Shown here piece after piece: positions 16,148 through 23,576 of a stretch of 25,351 nucleotides of DNA. This DNA is from RGIG1934 sp045122895 (GTDB taxonomy: Bacteria > Bacillota > Clostridia > Lachnospirales > Lachnospiraceae), in assembly GCA_045122895.1 (NCBI GenBank), contig JBGVIE010000030.1, forward strand, positions 1 to 25,351, read 5' to 3'. Below the pieces are notes generated by a model. That model had not been told where the DNA came from and made no database searches. It saw nothing but the letters and a program-made list of their open reading frames with translations. The position numbers were made by a program, and so were the translations under genes. How positions within the stretch are numbered: the stretch's first letter is position 1; each line of letters starts with the position of its first letter.

Positions 16148-16176
16148 TTGACAAATAATTTTATAGGTGCTATGGT
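16148..16176 (+). promoter_or_regulatory. Sigma-A promoter of the GntR/ABC operon
   Basis: TTGACA (16148-16153) is a perfect -35 box, followed by exactly 17 bases and TATGGT (16171-16176), with TG one base before the -10 (extended -10). Confidence 0.75.
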
Positions 16177-16198
16177 TAGTTACATAAGTAATTAACCA
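16173..16198. promoter_or_regulatory. Palindromic operator for the GntR/YtrA-type repressor
   Basis: TGGTTAGTTAC-ATAA-GTAATTAACCA is an inverted repeat with 10 of 11 positions matching. It overlaps the -10 box and the expected transcription start of the operon whose first gene is a YtrA-type GntR regulator. A bound dimer would block RNA polymerase, giving autorepression; the binding itself is inferred. Confidence 0.7.
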
Positions 16199-16222
16199 CA
16201 TAACCGGTAAAGGAGGTGCAAA

Positions 16223-16582
16223 ATGAATGAAGTATTAAATCAGGACAAATCCATATATTTACAGATAAGCGAGATGATTGAACAGGATATATTAAGGGAT
16301 AACATACTGGAAGAAGAGAAGGTGCCAAGCACCAACGAGCTTGCGAAATTGTATGCGATTAATCCTGCCACAGCGGCAAAGGGAATTAATATATTGGTTG
16401 ACAAAGGGATTTTGTACAAGAAAAGGGGGATTGGAATGTTTGTGACAAAGGGAGCTAAAGAGAAGATTAGAGAGACGAGAAAAGACGAGTTTTATGAGAA
16501 ATATATAGTAGGGCTTTTGAAGGAAGCGCAGAACTTAGGTATTGACAGGCAGGAAATAATCAGAATGATTGAGGAGAAATAG
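16223..16582 (+). CDS. GntR-family regulator, YtrA subfamily
   Basis: The 119-residue protein is a winged helix-turn-helix (residues 9-76: VPSTNELAKLYAINPATAAK, then a wing KKRGIGMFV) with only a short helical C-terminus of about 40 residues. That small size, and position as first gene before an ABC transporter, are typical of the YtrA subfamily. Such proteins repress their own ABC operon and release in response to cell-wall-active antibiotics or peptides. AAAGGAGGTG gives a near-perfect ribosome site before ATG 16223. The next gene starts two bases after the stop, so the genes are co-translated. A palindrome over the promoter is its probable binding site. Confidence 0.9.
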   Translation: MNEVLNQDKSIYLQISEMIEQDILRDNILEEEKVPSTNELAKLYAINPATAAKGINILVDKGILYKKRGIGMFVTKGAKEKIRETRKDEFYEKYIVGLLKEAQNLGIDRQEIIRMIEEK

Positions 16583-16584
16583 TT

Positions 16585-17460
16585 ATGGAAAATATTTTAG
16601 AATGTAGAGGATTAAGTAAAAAATTCAAAAAAGTAGAAGCAGTTAAAGGTGTTGATTTAACCATTGAAGGTGGCAAGATATATGGAATGATAGGGAGAAA
16701 TGGAGCAGGAAAGACTACACTTTTGTCCATGATGTCTGCCCAGAGCAAGCCGACAGGTGGAGAGGTTACACTTAATGGAATGCATGTGTTTGAGAATCAG
16801 GACTGTATTGATAAGATATGTTTTTCAAGGGAGATTAACACAATGACTCCTATTGGAGTAAATAATATCAAGGTAAAAGAGCTATTACGAATGGCTTCTA
16901 TTTTTTATAAAAACTGGGATAAAGAGATGGCTGACAATCTTATTAAGGAATTTTCACTTGATACAGGCAAGAGAATATCGAAGCTTTCAAAAGGTATGCT
17001 TTCGATGGTAACGATTATTATTGCCCTTGCAAGCAAAGCAGAGATTACTATTCTTGATGAGCCTGTTGCAGGTCTTGACGTGGTTGCAAGGGAACAGTTT
17101 TATAAGCTGCTTCTTGATGAGTATAATGAAACAGGAAGAACTTTTATTGTATCTACTCACATAATCGAGGAAGCTGCAGATTTATTTGAGGAAGTAATTA
17201 TTGTAAACGACGGAAAGATTCTTCTCAAAGAGAACACTGTAGATTTGGTTGAGAGAGCATATCATGTGAGTGGTTCATCAGAAGAGGTTGATAAGCTTAT
17301 TGCCAGATATGAGGCACATCAGGTTGAAAAAATAGGTCGAAGCAAGGGTGCAACTATTCTTGTGAAAAAGGGCGAGGAGCTTACGGCAAATGACAATTTA
17401 ACTGTTACTCAGATGAGTCTTCAGAATCTGTTTGTAGCTCTTTGCGGAAAGGAAGCGTAG
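16585..17460 (+). CDS. ABC transporter ATP-binding protein
   Basis: The 291-residue ATPase has Walker A GRNGAGKT (37-44), a signature of LSKGM (134-138) in place of LSGGQ, Walker B ITILDEP (154-160), D-loop AGLD and switch His 192 (VSTH). At the usual Q-loop place the segment reads CFSREI, so the standard Gln is not obvious. The last 80 residues form a short extra domain seen in drug/peptide exporters of the YtrB/BcrA type. It would power the two membrane proteins that follow and act at the inner membrane face. It lies two bases after the regulator gene and is expressed with it. The substrate is not evident; regulators of this type point to peptide or antibiotic stress. Confidence 0.9.
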   Translation: MENILECRGLSKKFKKVEAVKGVDLTIEGGKIYGMIGRNGAGKTTLLSMMSAQSKPTGGEVTLNGMHVFENQDCIDKICFSREINTMTPIGVNNIKVKELLRMASIFYKNWDKEMADNLIKEFSLDTGKRISKLSKGMLSMVTIIIALASKAEITILDEPVAGLDVVAREQFYKLLLDEYNETGRTFIVSTHIIEEAADLFEEVIIVNDGKILLKENTVDLVERAYHVSGSSEEVDKLIARYEAHQVEKIGRSKGATILVKKGEELTANDNLTVTQMSLQNLFVALCGKEA

Positions 17461-17472
17461 AAGGTGACACAT

Positions 17473-18123
17473 ATGAGTAATGAGATTAAAAAATGTATGA
17501 AAGCTATGATGCAGGTGGTGGGCAGGATGATGTTCGTCGCAGCAGTGGTAATTGCCGGACTGGTAGTAATGGATATGCTAGGAGGTGCCGGTTCGTTTGG
17601 AATAGATACAGAAGATGTGGAGATGATGGCATTATATGTGTCACTTTTTGCAGTGCTTGGATTAAATGTAACTATCACAACTGCTTATCTTTCAACAATG
17701 TTATCCTGTGGTGCCAGAAGAAGCGATATTATTAAGGCAAAATATATCCTGATGGGGATAATTATAGTGGTTAATCTTGCTGTAAATGTATTGATTAACA
17801 TTATAAACGGGCAGAAGCTGTATCTTGATATAATGTATCTGGCAGACGGAATGATAACAGTAACAATAGTGACAATAATATGTGGTTTTCTTATATCAAA
17901 ATACGGAGCAAAGGGATATGTTATTTTCTGTCTTGTTTGTGGGTTTGTAGGAGGCTTTGTTGGGGCAATGATAGGAATAACCTTTAGTCCGACAACAAAT
18001 AAGGTTTTTTCGTTCTTTATGAGAAAAGAGGTGCCGGCAGTGATTTTTGTAGTGTTGCTAGTGGTGGCATATCAAGTGTATGTTCTGGACAGAAAGACAC
18101 TCTATACATATGAGATTAGGTAA
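17473..18123 (+). CDS. ABC-2 type permease subunit
   Basis: The 216-residue hydrophobic protein has about six membrane helices (roughly 13-33, 52-72, 89-110, 117-140, 147-170, 178-200). A short soluble segment SCGARRSDIIKAKYIL between helices is typical of permeases of the YtrC/BcrB type. It would pair with the preceding ATPase. ATG 17473 is preferred over the in-frame GTG 17464, because GAAGGTG ends seven bases before the ATG. It starts 12 bases after the ATPase stop. No enzymatic motif is present. Confidence 0.75.
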   Translation: MSNEIKKCMKAMMQVVGRMMFVAAVVIAGLVVMDMLGGAGSFGIDTEDVEMMALYVSLFAVLGLNVTITTAYLSTMLSCGARRSDIIKAKYILMGIIIVVNLAVNVLINIINGQKLYLDIMYLADGMITVTIVTIICGFLISKYGAKGYVIFCLVCGFVGGFVGAMIGITFSPTTNKVFSFFMRKEVPAVIFVVLLVVAYQVYVLDRKTLYTYEIR

Positions 18124-18138
18124 AGGTGGTGCACATTA

Positions 18139-18795
18139 ATGTTAAAGAATATATTCGTGTTAAGAAAAAAAGAATATCTTTATCTTTCACTTGTATTAAT
18201 ACTGATGCTGATATTTGGAGTGATTCTTGAGTACGCACTGGATGAAGATTTTGCGTGTGGAATTGCTACAGTGACTGGGGGAACAATGTTCAATGTGTTC
18301 TACGGACTTACCCATCCGGCGTTATTTAACAATATGATTCAGTATGGACGTACAAGAAAAGAGTACTTTATAGGCAATCTCGTAAGCAGTATTGCAAGAA
18401 ATCTTATAGTGGTATCGGTGGCTCTTATTTTTAAATTCATCACAGAAGCAGGAGGTAACAGTTTTGCACTTAATGATGCGTTACCTTTATATATAGCTGT
18501 GTTAGTGCTTGTCTCAGTTGTTCTTGAAATCACAATTGGGACGCTAATACTCAGATTATCACAGAAAGGTTTCTGGATAATGTGGTGTATATGGATGCTG
18601 CTTTGTTATATCCCTCAGATGATAGCAAGGGCTATGAATAATGCACCAGATTCATTCTTCGGAAAAATCGGAATTAAAATTGCAAATGCAACTGTTAATT
18701 TCAATGCAAAATATGTGGCAAGTGTTATAGTTTTTATTGCGTTGTTTATTTTTATACTTGATTTGGTGAGCACTCTTAAACAGGATGTAAAATAA
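18139..18795 (+). CDS. Second ABC-2 type permease subunit
   Basis: The 218-residue membrane protein has about six helices and the segment QYGRTRKEYFIGNLVSSIAR, which matches the place and pattern of the SCGARRSDIIKAKYIL segment in the previous protein; the two look like distant paralogues forming a heterodimeric channel. AAAGGTGG lies eleven bases before the ATG and 15 bases separate it from the previous stop. It is the last gene of the GntR/ABC unit; the next gene has its own promoter. A clear terminator is not seen after it. Confidence 0.75.
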   Translation: MLKNIFVLRKKEYLYLSLVLILMLIFGVILEYALDEDFACGIATVTGGTMFNVFYGLTHPALFNNMIQYGRTRKEYFIGNLVSSIARNLIVVSVALIFKFITEAGGNSFALNDALPLYIAVLVLVSVVLEITIGTLILRLSQKGFWIMWCIWMLLCYIPQMIARAMNNAPDSFFGKIGIKIANATVNFNAKYVASVIVFIALFIFILDLVSTLKQDVK

Positions 18796-18799
18796 CAGC

Positions 18800-18828
18800 T
18801 TGCAATAAATACACTGTTTGTATATAAT
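18800..18828 (+). promoter_or_regulatory. Sigma-A promoter of the DEAD-box helicase
   Basis: TTGCAA (18800-18805), exactly 17 bases, TATAAT (18823-18828), located 41 bases before the helicase start and just after the permease stop. Confidence 0.7.
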
Positions 18829-18869
18829 TGTAACTCGGTGCAAGAAAATGAGTTTAGAAAAGAGATTAT

Positions 18870-20465
18870 ATGGAAACAGTATTATTTGAAAATTTGGAAC
18901 TGGATAAAAGAATACTCAGAGCGGTTAAGGAGATGGGATTTGAAGAGGCGACTCCTATTCAGGCAAAATCAATTCCTGCTATTATGACAGGAAGTGATGT
19001 GCTTGGTCAGGCTCAGACGGGAACAGGCAAGACAGCCTCGTTTGGTATTCCTCTTCTGCAGAAGATGAATGCTAGTCTTAAGAAAACACAGGCAATTGTA
19101 CTTTGCCCTACAAGAGAACTGGCGATTCAGGTGTGTGGGGAGCTTCACAATTTATCGAAATATATGCATGGTATAAGAGTACTTCCTATATATGGAGGAC
19201 AGGATATCTCAAAACAGATTAGAGCGTTAAAAGGCGGGGTTCAGATTATTGTCGGAACGCCGGGGCGTGTTATGGATCATCTTAGAAGAAAGACTATCAG
19301 ATGTGACCATGTGGGCACAATTGTCCTTGATGAGGCAGATGAGATGCTCAATATGGGATTTAGAGAGGACATTGAGACAGTGCTTGAGTATCTTGAGGAA
19401 GAACACCAGACGGTATTGTTTTCTGCTACAATGCCAAAACCTATTCTTGAGATAACGAAGAAGTACCAGAAGGATGCAGTTACAATCAAGATTACCAAGA
19501 AGGAATTGACGGTAAAAAATATTGAGCAGTATTATCTTGACCTGAGAAGAAAAGATAAGCTTGATGTACTCACGAGATTGTTAGATGTGTATGATCCGAA
19601 ATTATCGCTTGTTTTTTGTAATACAAAGCGTGGAGCAGACGAAGTGACAAAGAGTCTTCAGGACAGAGGTTATATGGCTGAGTCTCTTCATGGTGATATG
19701 AGACAGCAGCAAAGAGATATGGTTATGCGCAACTTCAGAAACGGACGTACAGAGATTCTTGTGGCTACAGATGTGGCAGCAAGAGGTATAGATGTGGATG
19801 ATGTAGAAGCAGTATTTAACTATGACCTTCCACAGGATGATGAGTATTATGTACATCGTATAGGAAGAACAGGAAGAGCGGGAAGAACAGGTAAGGCATT
19901 TTCTTTTATTAAGGGAAAAGAGATTTACAAGTTAAAAGATATTATGCGTTACTGCAAGACCAAGATTGTGGCTATGCCAATACCTTCAAGAAGTGATGTT
20001 GAAGAAGCGAAAGTCGATAAGATTATGGAGCAGCTTGAGAGAATAATTGAGGAACAGAATCTTACAAGGATTATGAATACACTTGAAGAGGAGATTAATA
20101 ACAGTGATTATTCTGCTATGGAGATTGCCGCCGCATTTATGTACCAGGCACTGGGAAAAGACATTGATGAGAAGCTGGCAAAGCAGATGGAGATGGGTGA
20201 GTTTGGTGACACAGGTGCACAGGATGGAATGGTTCGTCTCTTCATCAATATAGGTAAAAAGCACAGAGTTCGCCCCGGAGATATACTCGGAGCCATTGCA
20301 GGTGAGTCAGGAATGGAAGGTAATCTGGTTGGTGCAATTGATATGTATGACGGTTATACTTTTGTGGAGGTTCCGATGGAATATGGATTAAAGGTTATTA
20401 ATGCTATGAAGAGTGCCAAGATAAAAGGCAAGAAAGTGGATATTGAACCTGCTAATTCGAAATAA
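18870..20465 (+). CDS. deaD: DEAD-box RNA helicase with DbpA-type RNA-binding tail
   Basis: The 531-residue protein has all helicase motifs in order: Q motif ATPIQAKSIP, AQTGTGKT (48-55), PTRELAIQ, GTPGRVMD, DEAD (about 155-158), SAT, LVFCNTKRG, ATDVAARGID and YVHRIGRTGRAG. The core ends near residue 370. A helical stretch (about 375-450) leads to a DbpA-like RNA-binding domain (about 455-525: VRLFINIGKKHRVRPGDILG, then GYTFVEVP). It unwinds RNA with ATP, acting in ribosome assembly, cold growth or mRNA turnover; close relatives are called DeaD/CsdA or CshA, and the exact name is not certain. It has its own promoter. The response-regulator gene starts 27 bases after its stop with no terminator between, so read-through into the agr genes is possible. 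Confidence 0.9.
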   Translation: METVLFENLELDKRILRAVKEMGFEEATPIQAKSIPAIMTGSDVLGQAQTGTGKTASFGIPLLQKMNASLKKTQAIVLCPTRELAIQVCGELHNLSKYMHGIRVLPIYGGQDISKQIRALKGGVQIIVGTPGRVMDHLRRKTIRCDHVGTIVLDEADEMLNMGFREDIETVLEYLEEEHQTVLFSATMPKPILEITKKYQKDAVTIKITKKELTVKNIEQYYLDLRRKDKLDVLTRLLDVYDPKLSLVFCNTKRGADEVTKSLQDRGYMAESLHGDMRQQQRDMVMRNFRNGRTEILVATDVAARGIDVDDVEAVFNYDLPQDDEYYVHRIGRTGRAGRTGKAFSFIKGKEIYKLKDIMRYCKTKIVAMPIPSRSDVEEAKVDKIMEQLERIIEEQNLTRIMNTLEEEINNSDYSAMEIAAAFMYQALGKDIDEKLAKQMEMGEFGDTGAQDGMVRLFINIGKKHRVRPGDILGAIAGESGMEGNLVGAIDMYDGYTFVEVPMEYGLKVINAMKSAKIKGKKVDIEPANSK

Positions 20466-20492
20466 AATCAGATACGAAAAAAGGGAAGAATT

Positions 20493-21224
20493 ATGGAAGT
20501 TAGCATTGCTATATGTGATGATGATCAGGTTTATCTGGATATTATTAATGAGGAACTGATAAAGGCAGGACAGCTTAATAATATTGATATAAAAACGCAG
20601 CTTTATCAGGATGGTAAACAGGTCATAGACACAATCAGTAAGAATAAAGAACAATATGATATTCTGTTTTTAGATATAGATATGCCGGAAATATCAGGCT
20701 TTGAAGTTGCAAAATGTGTAAGGGATAATGGTTCTGATATTATACTAATATTCGTGTCATGTCATGAACAATATGTGTTTGATTCATTTGAATACAGACC
20801 ATTTAAATACATAAGAAAAAACAGGATTAAGGAAGAGATTGAAGCCGCGTTATGTAAAGCGTATGGGATAATAGCTAATGATAATAATTCAAGTTTTATT
20901 GCTAAAACTCAAACAGGTATGATGCAAATAAAACATAAAGATATTATATATTTTGAGATGTATGCAAGAAAGCTTACTGTGTATATAAATGGTTGCGGAG
21001 AAAAAATACTGACTGGGAGAAAAACAATCAAAGATATATCTGATGAATTAGATGATGAAAATTTTATTCAAATTAATAGTGGATGCATAGTAAATGTCAA
21101 GTATATAGAGGAGTATGAAGAGTGTAACATAAAACTTGATAATGGAAAAAAACTTGCAGTGAGCAGAAGTAGAATGAAAAAAATAAAAGAATTACTAAAT
21201 AAGTACTGGAGAAATCGTGTATGA
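20493..21224 (+). CDS. LytTR response regulator, AgrA-like
   Basis: The 243-residue protein has a receiver domain (2-122) with acidic pocket CDDDQ (8-12), phospho-acceptor Asp 61 in LFLDIDMPE and a conserved FKYIRK (104-109). A LytTR DNA-binding domain follows (about 134-240: KHKDIIYFEMYARKLTVYI, FIQINSGCIVNVKYI). AgrA and related regulators bind pairs of 9-bp repeats and activate agr and target promoters. It overlaps the kinase gene by four bases (ATGA), so they form a two-component pair. AAAAAGGG precedes the ATG. Its likely targets include the pro-peptide promoter near 22717-22785. Confidence 0.88.
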   Translation: MEVSIAICDDDQVYLDIINEELIKAGQLNNIDIKTQLYQDGKQVIDTISKNKEQYDILFLDIDMPEISGFEVAKCVRDNGSDIILIFVSCHEQYVFDSFEYRPFKYIRKNRIKEEIEAALCKAYGIIANDNNSSFIAKTQTGMMQIKHKDIIYFEMYARKLTVYINGCGEKILTGRKTIKDISDELDDENFIQINSGCIVNVKYIEEYEECNIKLDNGKKLAVSRSRMKKIKELLNKYWRNRV

Positions 21225-22528
21225 CATTCGTTTATTGGTTGGTTGAATATGTAGCGACTTTAATTGAAACTTTTTTGTGTTACAAATTTTCAGAGGTATT
21301 TGTTGCAAATAATGAAGAAATAAATAAGCATAGAAACAAATTGATTATAGTAATTTCGTTGATGTACTCGATTGTGATAATGATAGTTAACAGAATAAAT
21401 CTATTTTCAGTTGCAAATGGATTTATTGGATTGTTGTCGCTGATGGTTATTCAGGCAATAGTATATAGAAGAAAATATGGAGTAATAACTCTTCTGACAA
21501 TGATTTACGCAGTTATTGTATCTGCTCTAGATTTTTCAATAGCTCAAATGGGAGCAATTTCCTTTGGGGTACAGACAGAATATCTCCTAAATATACAGAG
21601 TTTAAAAAGATGTCAGTGCGTGATTATTAGCAAAATAATACTGTGTGTTGTTATTTATTTCTTTAATAAGTATGCGAAGAATAAGATGGAACTTCCAAAG
21701 AAATATATAGGAATTATCTGCTTAATTGCAGCAGTATTAGTATCTCTTGACTATTATATTATAGAGATAGTGTCAGAAGAAAATGTAAAAGAAATGAAGA
21801 ATTTTTCTATTATGTTTTTTGTCGCGTCAATAATAATGATAATTTTGATATTTGTTTTTGTTCTAAAAATGTCTGAAAATTATAAGCAGAAGCAAGAGGT
21901 GAGTTTGCTTAAATTGCAAAATGATATGATATATAAAGCAGAACAAAATACAGAAAAAGTGTTTGAGTTGTGGAGAAGTAGCATTCACGATTACAAGCAT
22001 AAAATAATCGCGATGAAACATTGGATTGAAAAAGGCAATATATCAGAGTTGGAGGCTTTTTTGAACAGAGAAAGCGAAGAGTTGGAGAAGGGGGCAGTTC
22101 TTGTTAAGACAGGTAATGCTATTGTCGATGCAGTTATTAATACAAAGCTCAATGTTGCAAAACAGAGTGGGATAAGGATTTCAACCGATATTTTATTGTC
22201 ATCAGCAGCAAAAATTGATGATATGGATATGGTGTGTATACTTGGAAATTTGATAGATAACGCAATTGAAGCTTGTGAAAAACAGAATGAAAAAAGTATA
22301 GATGTCACTATTAAAGAAGTTAAGAAGATGTTGATAATAAAAATTAGCAATTCATTTGAAGGAGATATGCCGGATTGCTTTAGTACCAGTAAAGAAGAAA
22401 AGGTAATGCATGGTATAGGTATTAAAAATGTAAGGAGTATAGTAGGTAAATATGACGGTGAGTTCATTTTATCAAAGGAACAGGATAAAGTGGTAGCCAA
22501 TATAATGTTAATGAATAAGAAAGTATAG
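21221..22528 (+). CDS. AgrC-like sensor histidine kinase
   Basis: The 435-residue kinase has six to seven membrane helices in residues 5-215, a linker helix (220-250), a phospho-acceptor box SSIHDYKHKI (His 256), an N-box NLIDNAIEAC (343-352) and a G-box HGIGIKNV (397-404). The HDxKHxI style box and GHKL ATPase place it with AgrC/SPOB-like peptide sensors rather than classical kinases. The polytopic N-terminus should sense a cyclic peptide outside the cell. It is followed by a terminator-like hairpin, then the pro-peptide and processing genes on a separate transcript. There is no clear ribosome site at its start; it is probably translated by coupling to the regulator gene. Confidence 0.88.
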   Translation: MTFVYWLVEYVATLIETFLCYKFSEVFVANNEEINKHRNKLIIVISLMYSIVIMIVNRINLFSVANGFIGLLSLMVIQAIVYRRKYGVITLLTMIYAVIVSALDFSIAQMGAISFGVQTEYLLNIQSLKRCQCVIISKIILCVVIYFFNKYAKNKMELPKKYIGIICLIAAVLVSLDYYIIEIVSEENVKEMKNFSIMFFVASIIMIILIFVFVLKMSENYKQKQEVSLLKLQNDMIYKAEQNTEKVFELWRSSIHDYKHKIIAMKHWIEKGNISELEAFLNRESEELEKGAVLVKTGNAIVDAVINTKLNVAKQSGIRISTDILLSSAAKIDDMDMVCILGNLIDNAIEACEKQNEKSIDVTIKEVKKMLIIKISNSFEGDMPDCFSTSKEEKVMHGIGIKNVRSIVGKYDGEFILSKEQDKVVANIMLMNKKV

Positions 22529-22529
22529 A

Positions 22530-22563
22530 AAAGAGTTGTACTCGTATAAGGGTACAACTCTTT
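22530..22563 (+). terminator. Hairpin terminator after the kinase gene
   Basis: Perfect 12-bp stem AAAGAGTTGTAC / GTACAACTCTTT with a 10-base loop, beginning just after the kinase stop codon. The T-rich tail is interrupted (TTTATTTG), so termination may be partial. Confidence 0.65.
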
Positions 22564-22576
22564 ATTTGTGCAATAA

Positions 22577-22621
22577 GCCGTCATGCAGAAATTGTGCTTG
22601 CACAAATTTCTATATGACGGC
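22577..22621. repeat. Long imperfect hairpin
   Basis: GCCGTCAT (22577-22584) pairs with ATGACGGC (22614-22621), and the inner AGAAAT and TGTGC segments pair with ATTTCT and GCACA, leaving one small internal mismatch. There is no T-run, so it is not a standard terminator. Confidence 0.6.
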
Positions 22622-22664
22622 CAATGTAAATCGAGCCGACAGGCGAGATGACAATAATTGCACG

Positions 22665-22688
22665 ACGAGTAGGAGCCAGCCTACTCGT
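22665..22688. repeat. Perfect 9-bp inverted repeat
   Basis: ACGAGTAGG (22665-22673) and CCTACTCGT (22680-22688) around a 6-base loop. It lies between the long hairpin and the candidate regulator sites of the agr promoter. Confidence 0.6.
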
Positions 22689-22716
22689 GTCAATACCTAA
22701 TTTAACAAAATAAAAA

Positions 22717-22785
22717 TGCAAAATATGCCAAAAAACATACCAAATACTCCATTCTGCTTTTTTTTAAAACTAAATATGTTATATT
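22717..22785 (+). promoter_or_regulatory. Candidate LytTR-controlled promoter of the pro-peptide operon
   Basis: TGCAAAATA (22717-22725) and TACCAAATA (22738-22746) match at 7 of 9 positions and are separated by 12 bases, the spacing known for AgrA-type LytTR sites; a third similar unit, TGCCAAAAA, starts at 22726. A -10-like TATATT is at 22780-22785 with no good -35, as expected for an activator-dependent promoter. Function is inferred. Confidence 0.35.
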
Positions 22786-22843
22786 CATATTCAGAAAGTG
22801 AGGGCAGACTCAATAAAAGCATACCGAAAGGAAGTGAGATGAA

Positions 22844-22978
22844 TTGAAAGTAAAAGAAAATACATTTAAGAAAACGCTTAAAGGTATAGCAAGTTTTTCG
22901 TATGAAACTACTTCGATATTCTGTTTCTACGAACCTGCGCTACCTAAGCAGTTAATAAAGAAAAGTATAAAGAAATAA
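22844..22978 (+). CDS. agrD: AgrD-like cyclic peptide signal precursor
   Basis: A 44-residue product from TTG 22844: a basic amphipathic leader (KVKENTFKKTLKGIASFS), the core ETTSIFCF, then YEPALPKQLIKK, which matches the charged recognition tail (YEPxxP / xEVPKEL) of AgrD proteins. No in-frame ATG exists and a stop lies three codons upstream, so TTG is the only start; GGAAG lies nine bases before it. In known AgrDs the ring runs from the residue five before the tail. That residue here is Ser 24, giving ring SIFCF and predicting a lactone. Cys 27 is only two residues before the tail, too close for the usual ring. The agrB gene follows seven bases after the stop. AgrB would cut and cyclise it; the kinase would sense it. 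Confidence 0.82.
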   Translation: MKVKENTFKKTLKGIASFSYETTSIFCFYEPALPKQLIKKSIKK

Positions 22979-22985
22979 TTAGAAA

Positions 22986-23576
22986 ATGTTTGGAAAAATA
23001 GTGTATTCCATCACTGGTTCAATGATCAACAAAGGAATATTAGATAGAGAATGCTATGAAGTATATGCGTATGCCATAGAAGTAATATTGTTAAATATGA
23101 GTATAATAATATCAGATTTTGTAATATGCATGCTTATGGATGACTTTATTCACATGATTGCATTTATAGTGTTTTTTATTCCTTTAAGAATGATGGCTGG
23201 GGGATATCATTGTAAGAATAGTGGGTCGTGTTATTTGTTTTCAGTCGTATTTTATTTTGCATCAGAAATGATTGTGAAATGTATTAATGGCGTGGATGTA
23301 GCTAGAGTTATGAGTGGTTTGTTTTACATATCTATAGCAATATTGCTGGTATTATCTCCGGTAATTGGTGTAAATCATCCACTAGATAAAAAACAAAAGA
23401 CAAGAAATAAAATAATACTAACTACAATAGTGATTATTGACTTTGCCCTGCATATTATTTTCAAAAGATATAAGTTGAAGATAGATAAGAGTGAAATGAT
23501 ATTCATAATTATGACAGCGATAACGGTGGTGGGAGAGAAGATAAGGAGGAAGCTTATATGGAAGCAAAATTATTAA
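22986..23576 (+). CDS. agrB: AgrB-like peptide-processing membrane protease
   Basis: The 196-residue membrane protein has the AgrB catalytic region FIPLRMMAGGYHCKNSGSCY. His 75 and Cys 82 have the same seven-residue spacing as the catalytic His77/Cys84 of the staphylococcal enzyme, and RxxxGGYH is the usual family context. About five to six helices are predicted (35-50, 56-70, 83-97, 107-127, 142-156, 167-180). It removes the C-terminal tail of AgrD and forms the ring at the inner membrane face. It starts seven bases after the pro-peptide stop with no clear ribosome site, implying coupled translation. Its last 19 bases overlap the next gene, whose ribosome site lies inside agrB. Confidence 0.92.
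   Translation: MFGKIVYSITGSMINKGILDRECYEVYAYAIEVILLNMSIIISDFVICMLMDDFIHMIAFIVFFIPLRMMAGGYHCKNSGSCYLFSVVFYFASEMIVKCINGVDVARVMSGLFYISIAILLVLSPVIGVNHPLDKKQKTRNKIILTTIVIIDFALHIIFKRYKLKIDKSEMIFIIMTAITVVGEKIRRKLIWKQNY

Larger units (their letters stand above)
22529..22843. other. Intergenic region with hairpins and agr promoter
   Basis: This stretch between the kinase and the pro-peptide holds three hairpins (22530-22563, 22577-22621, 22665-22688), then an AT-rich part with 9-bp direct repeats and a -10-like box, then the pro-peptide ribosome site. The middle section is more GC-rich than its surroundings and looks like a dispersed inverted-repeat element, which cannot be tested here. Confidence 0.6.

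Noticed and set aside
21991..22605. 204-codon frame on the minus strand
   Set aside because: It lies opposite the well-supported histidine kinase gene, has low-complexity Ser/Phe/Ile composition typical of an antisense shadow, and no ribosome site.
22922..22930. Cys 27 as the ring-closing residue of the signal peptide
   Set aside because: A ring from Cys 27 to the residue before the YEP tail would contain only two residues, far smaller than known agr rings; kept as an alternative only if cleavage occurs further downstream.
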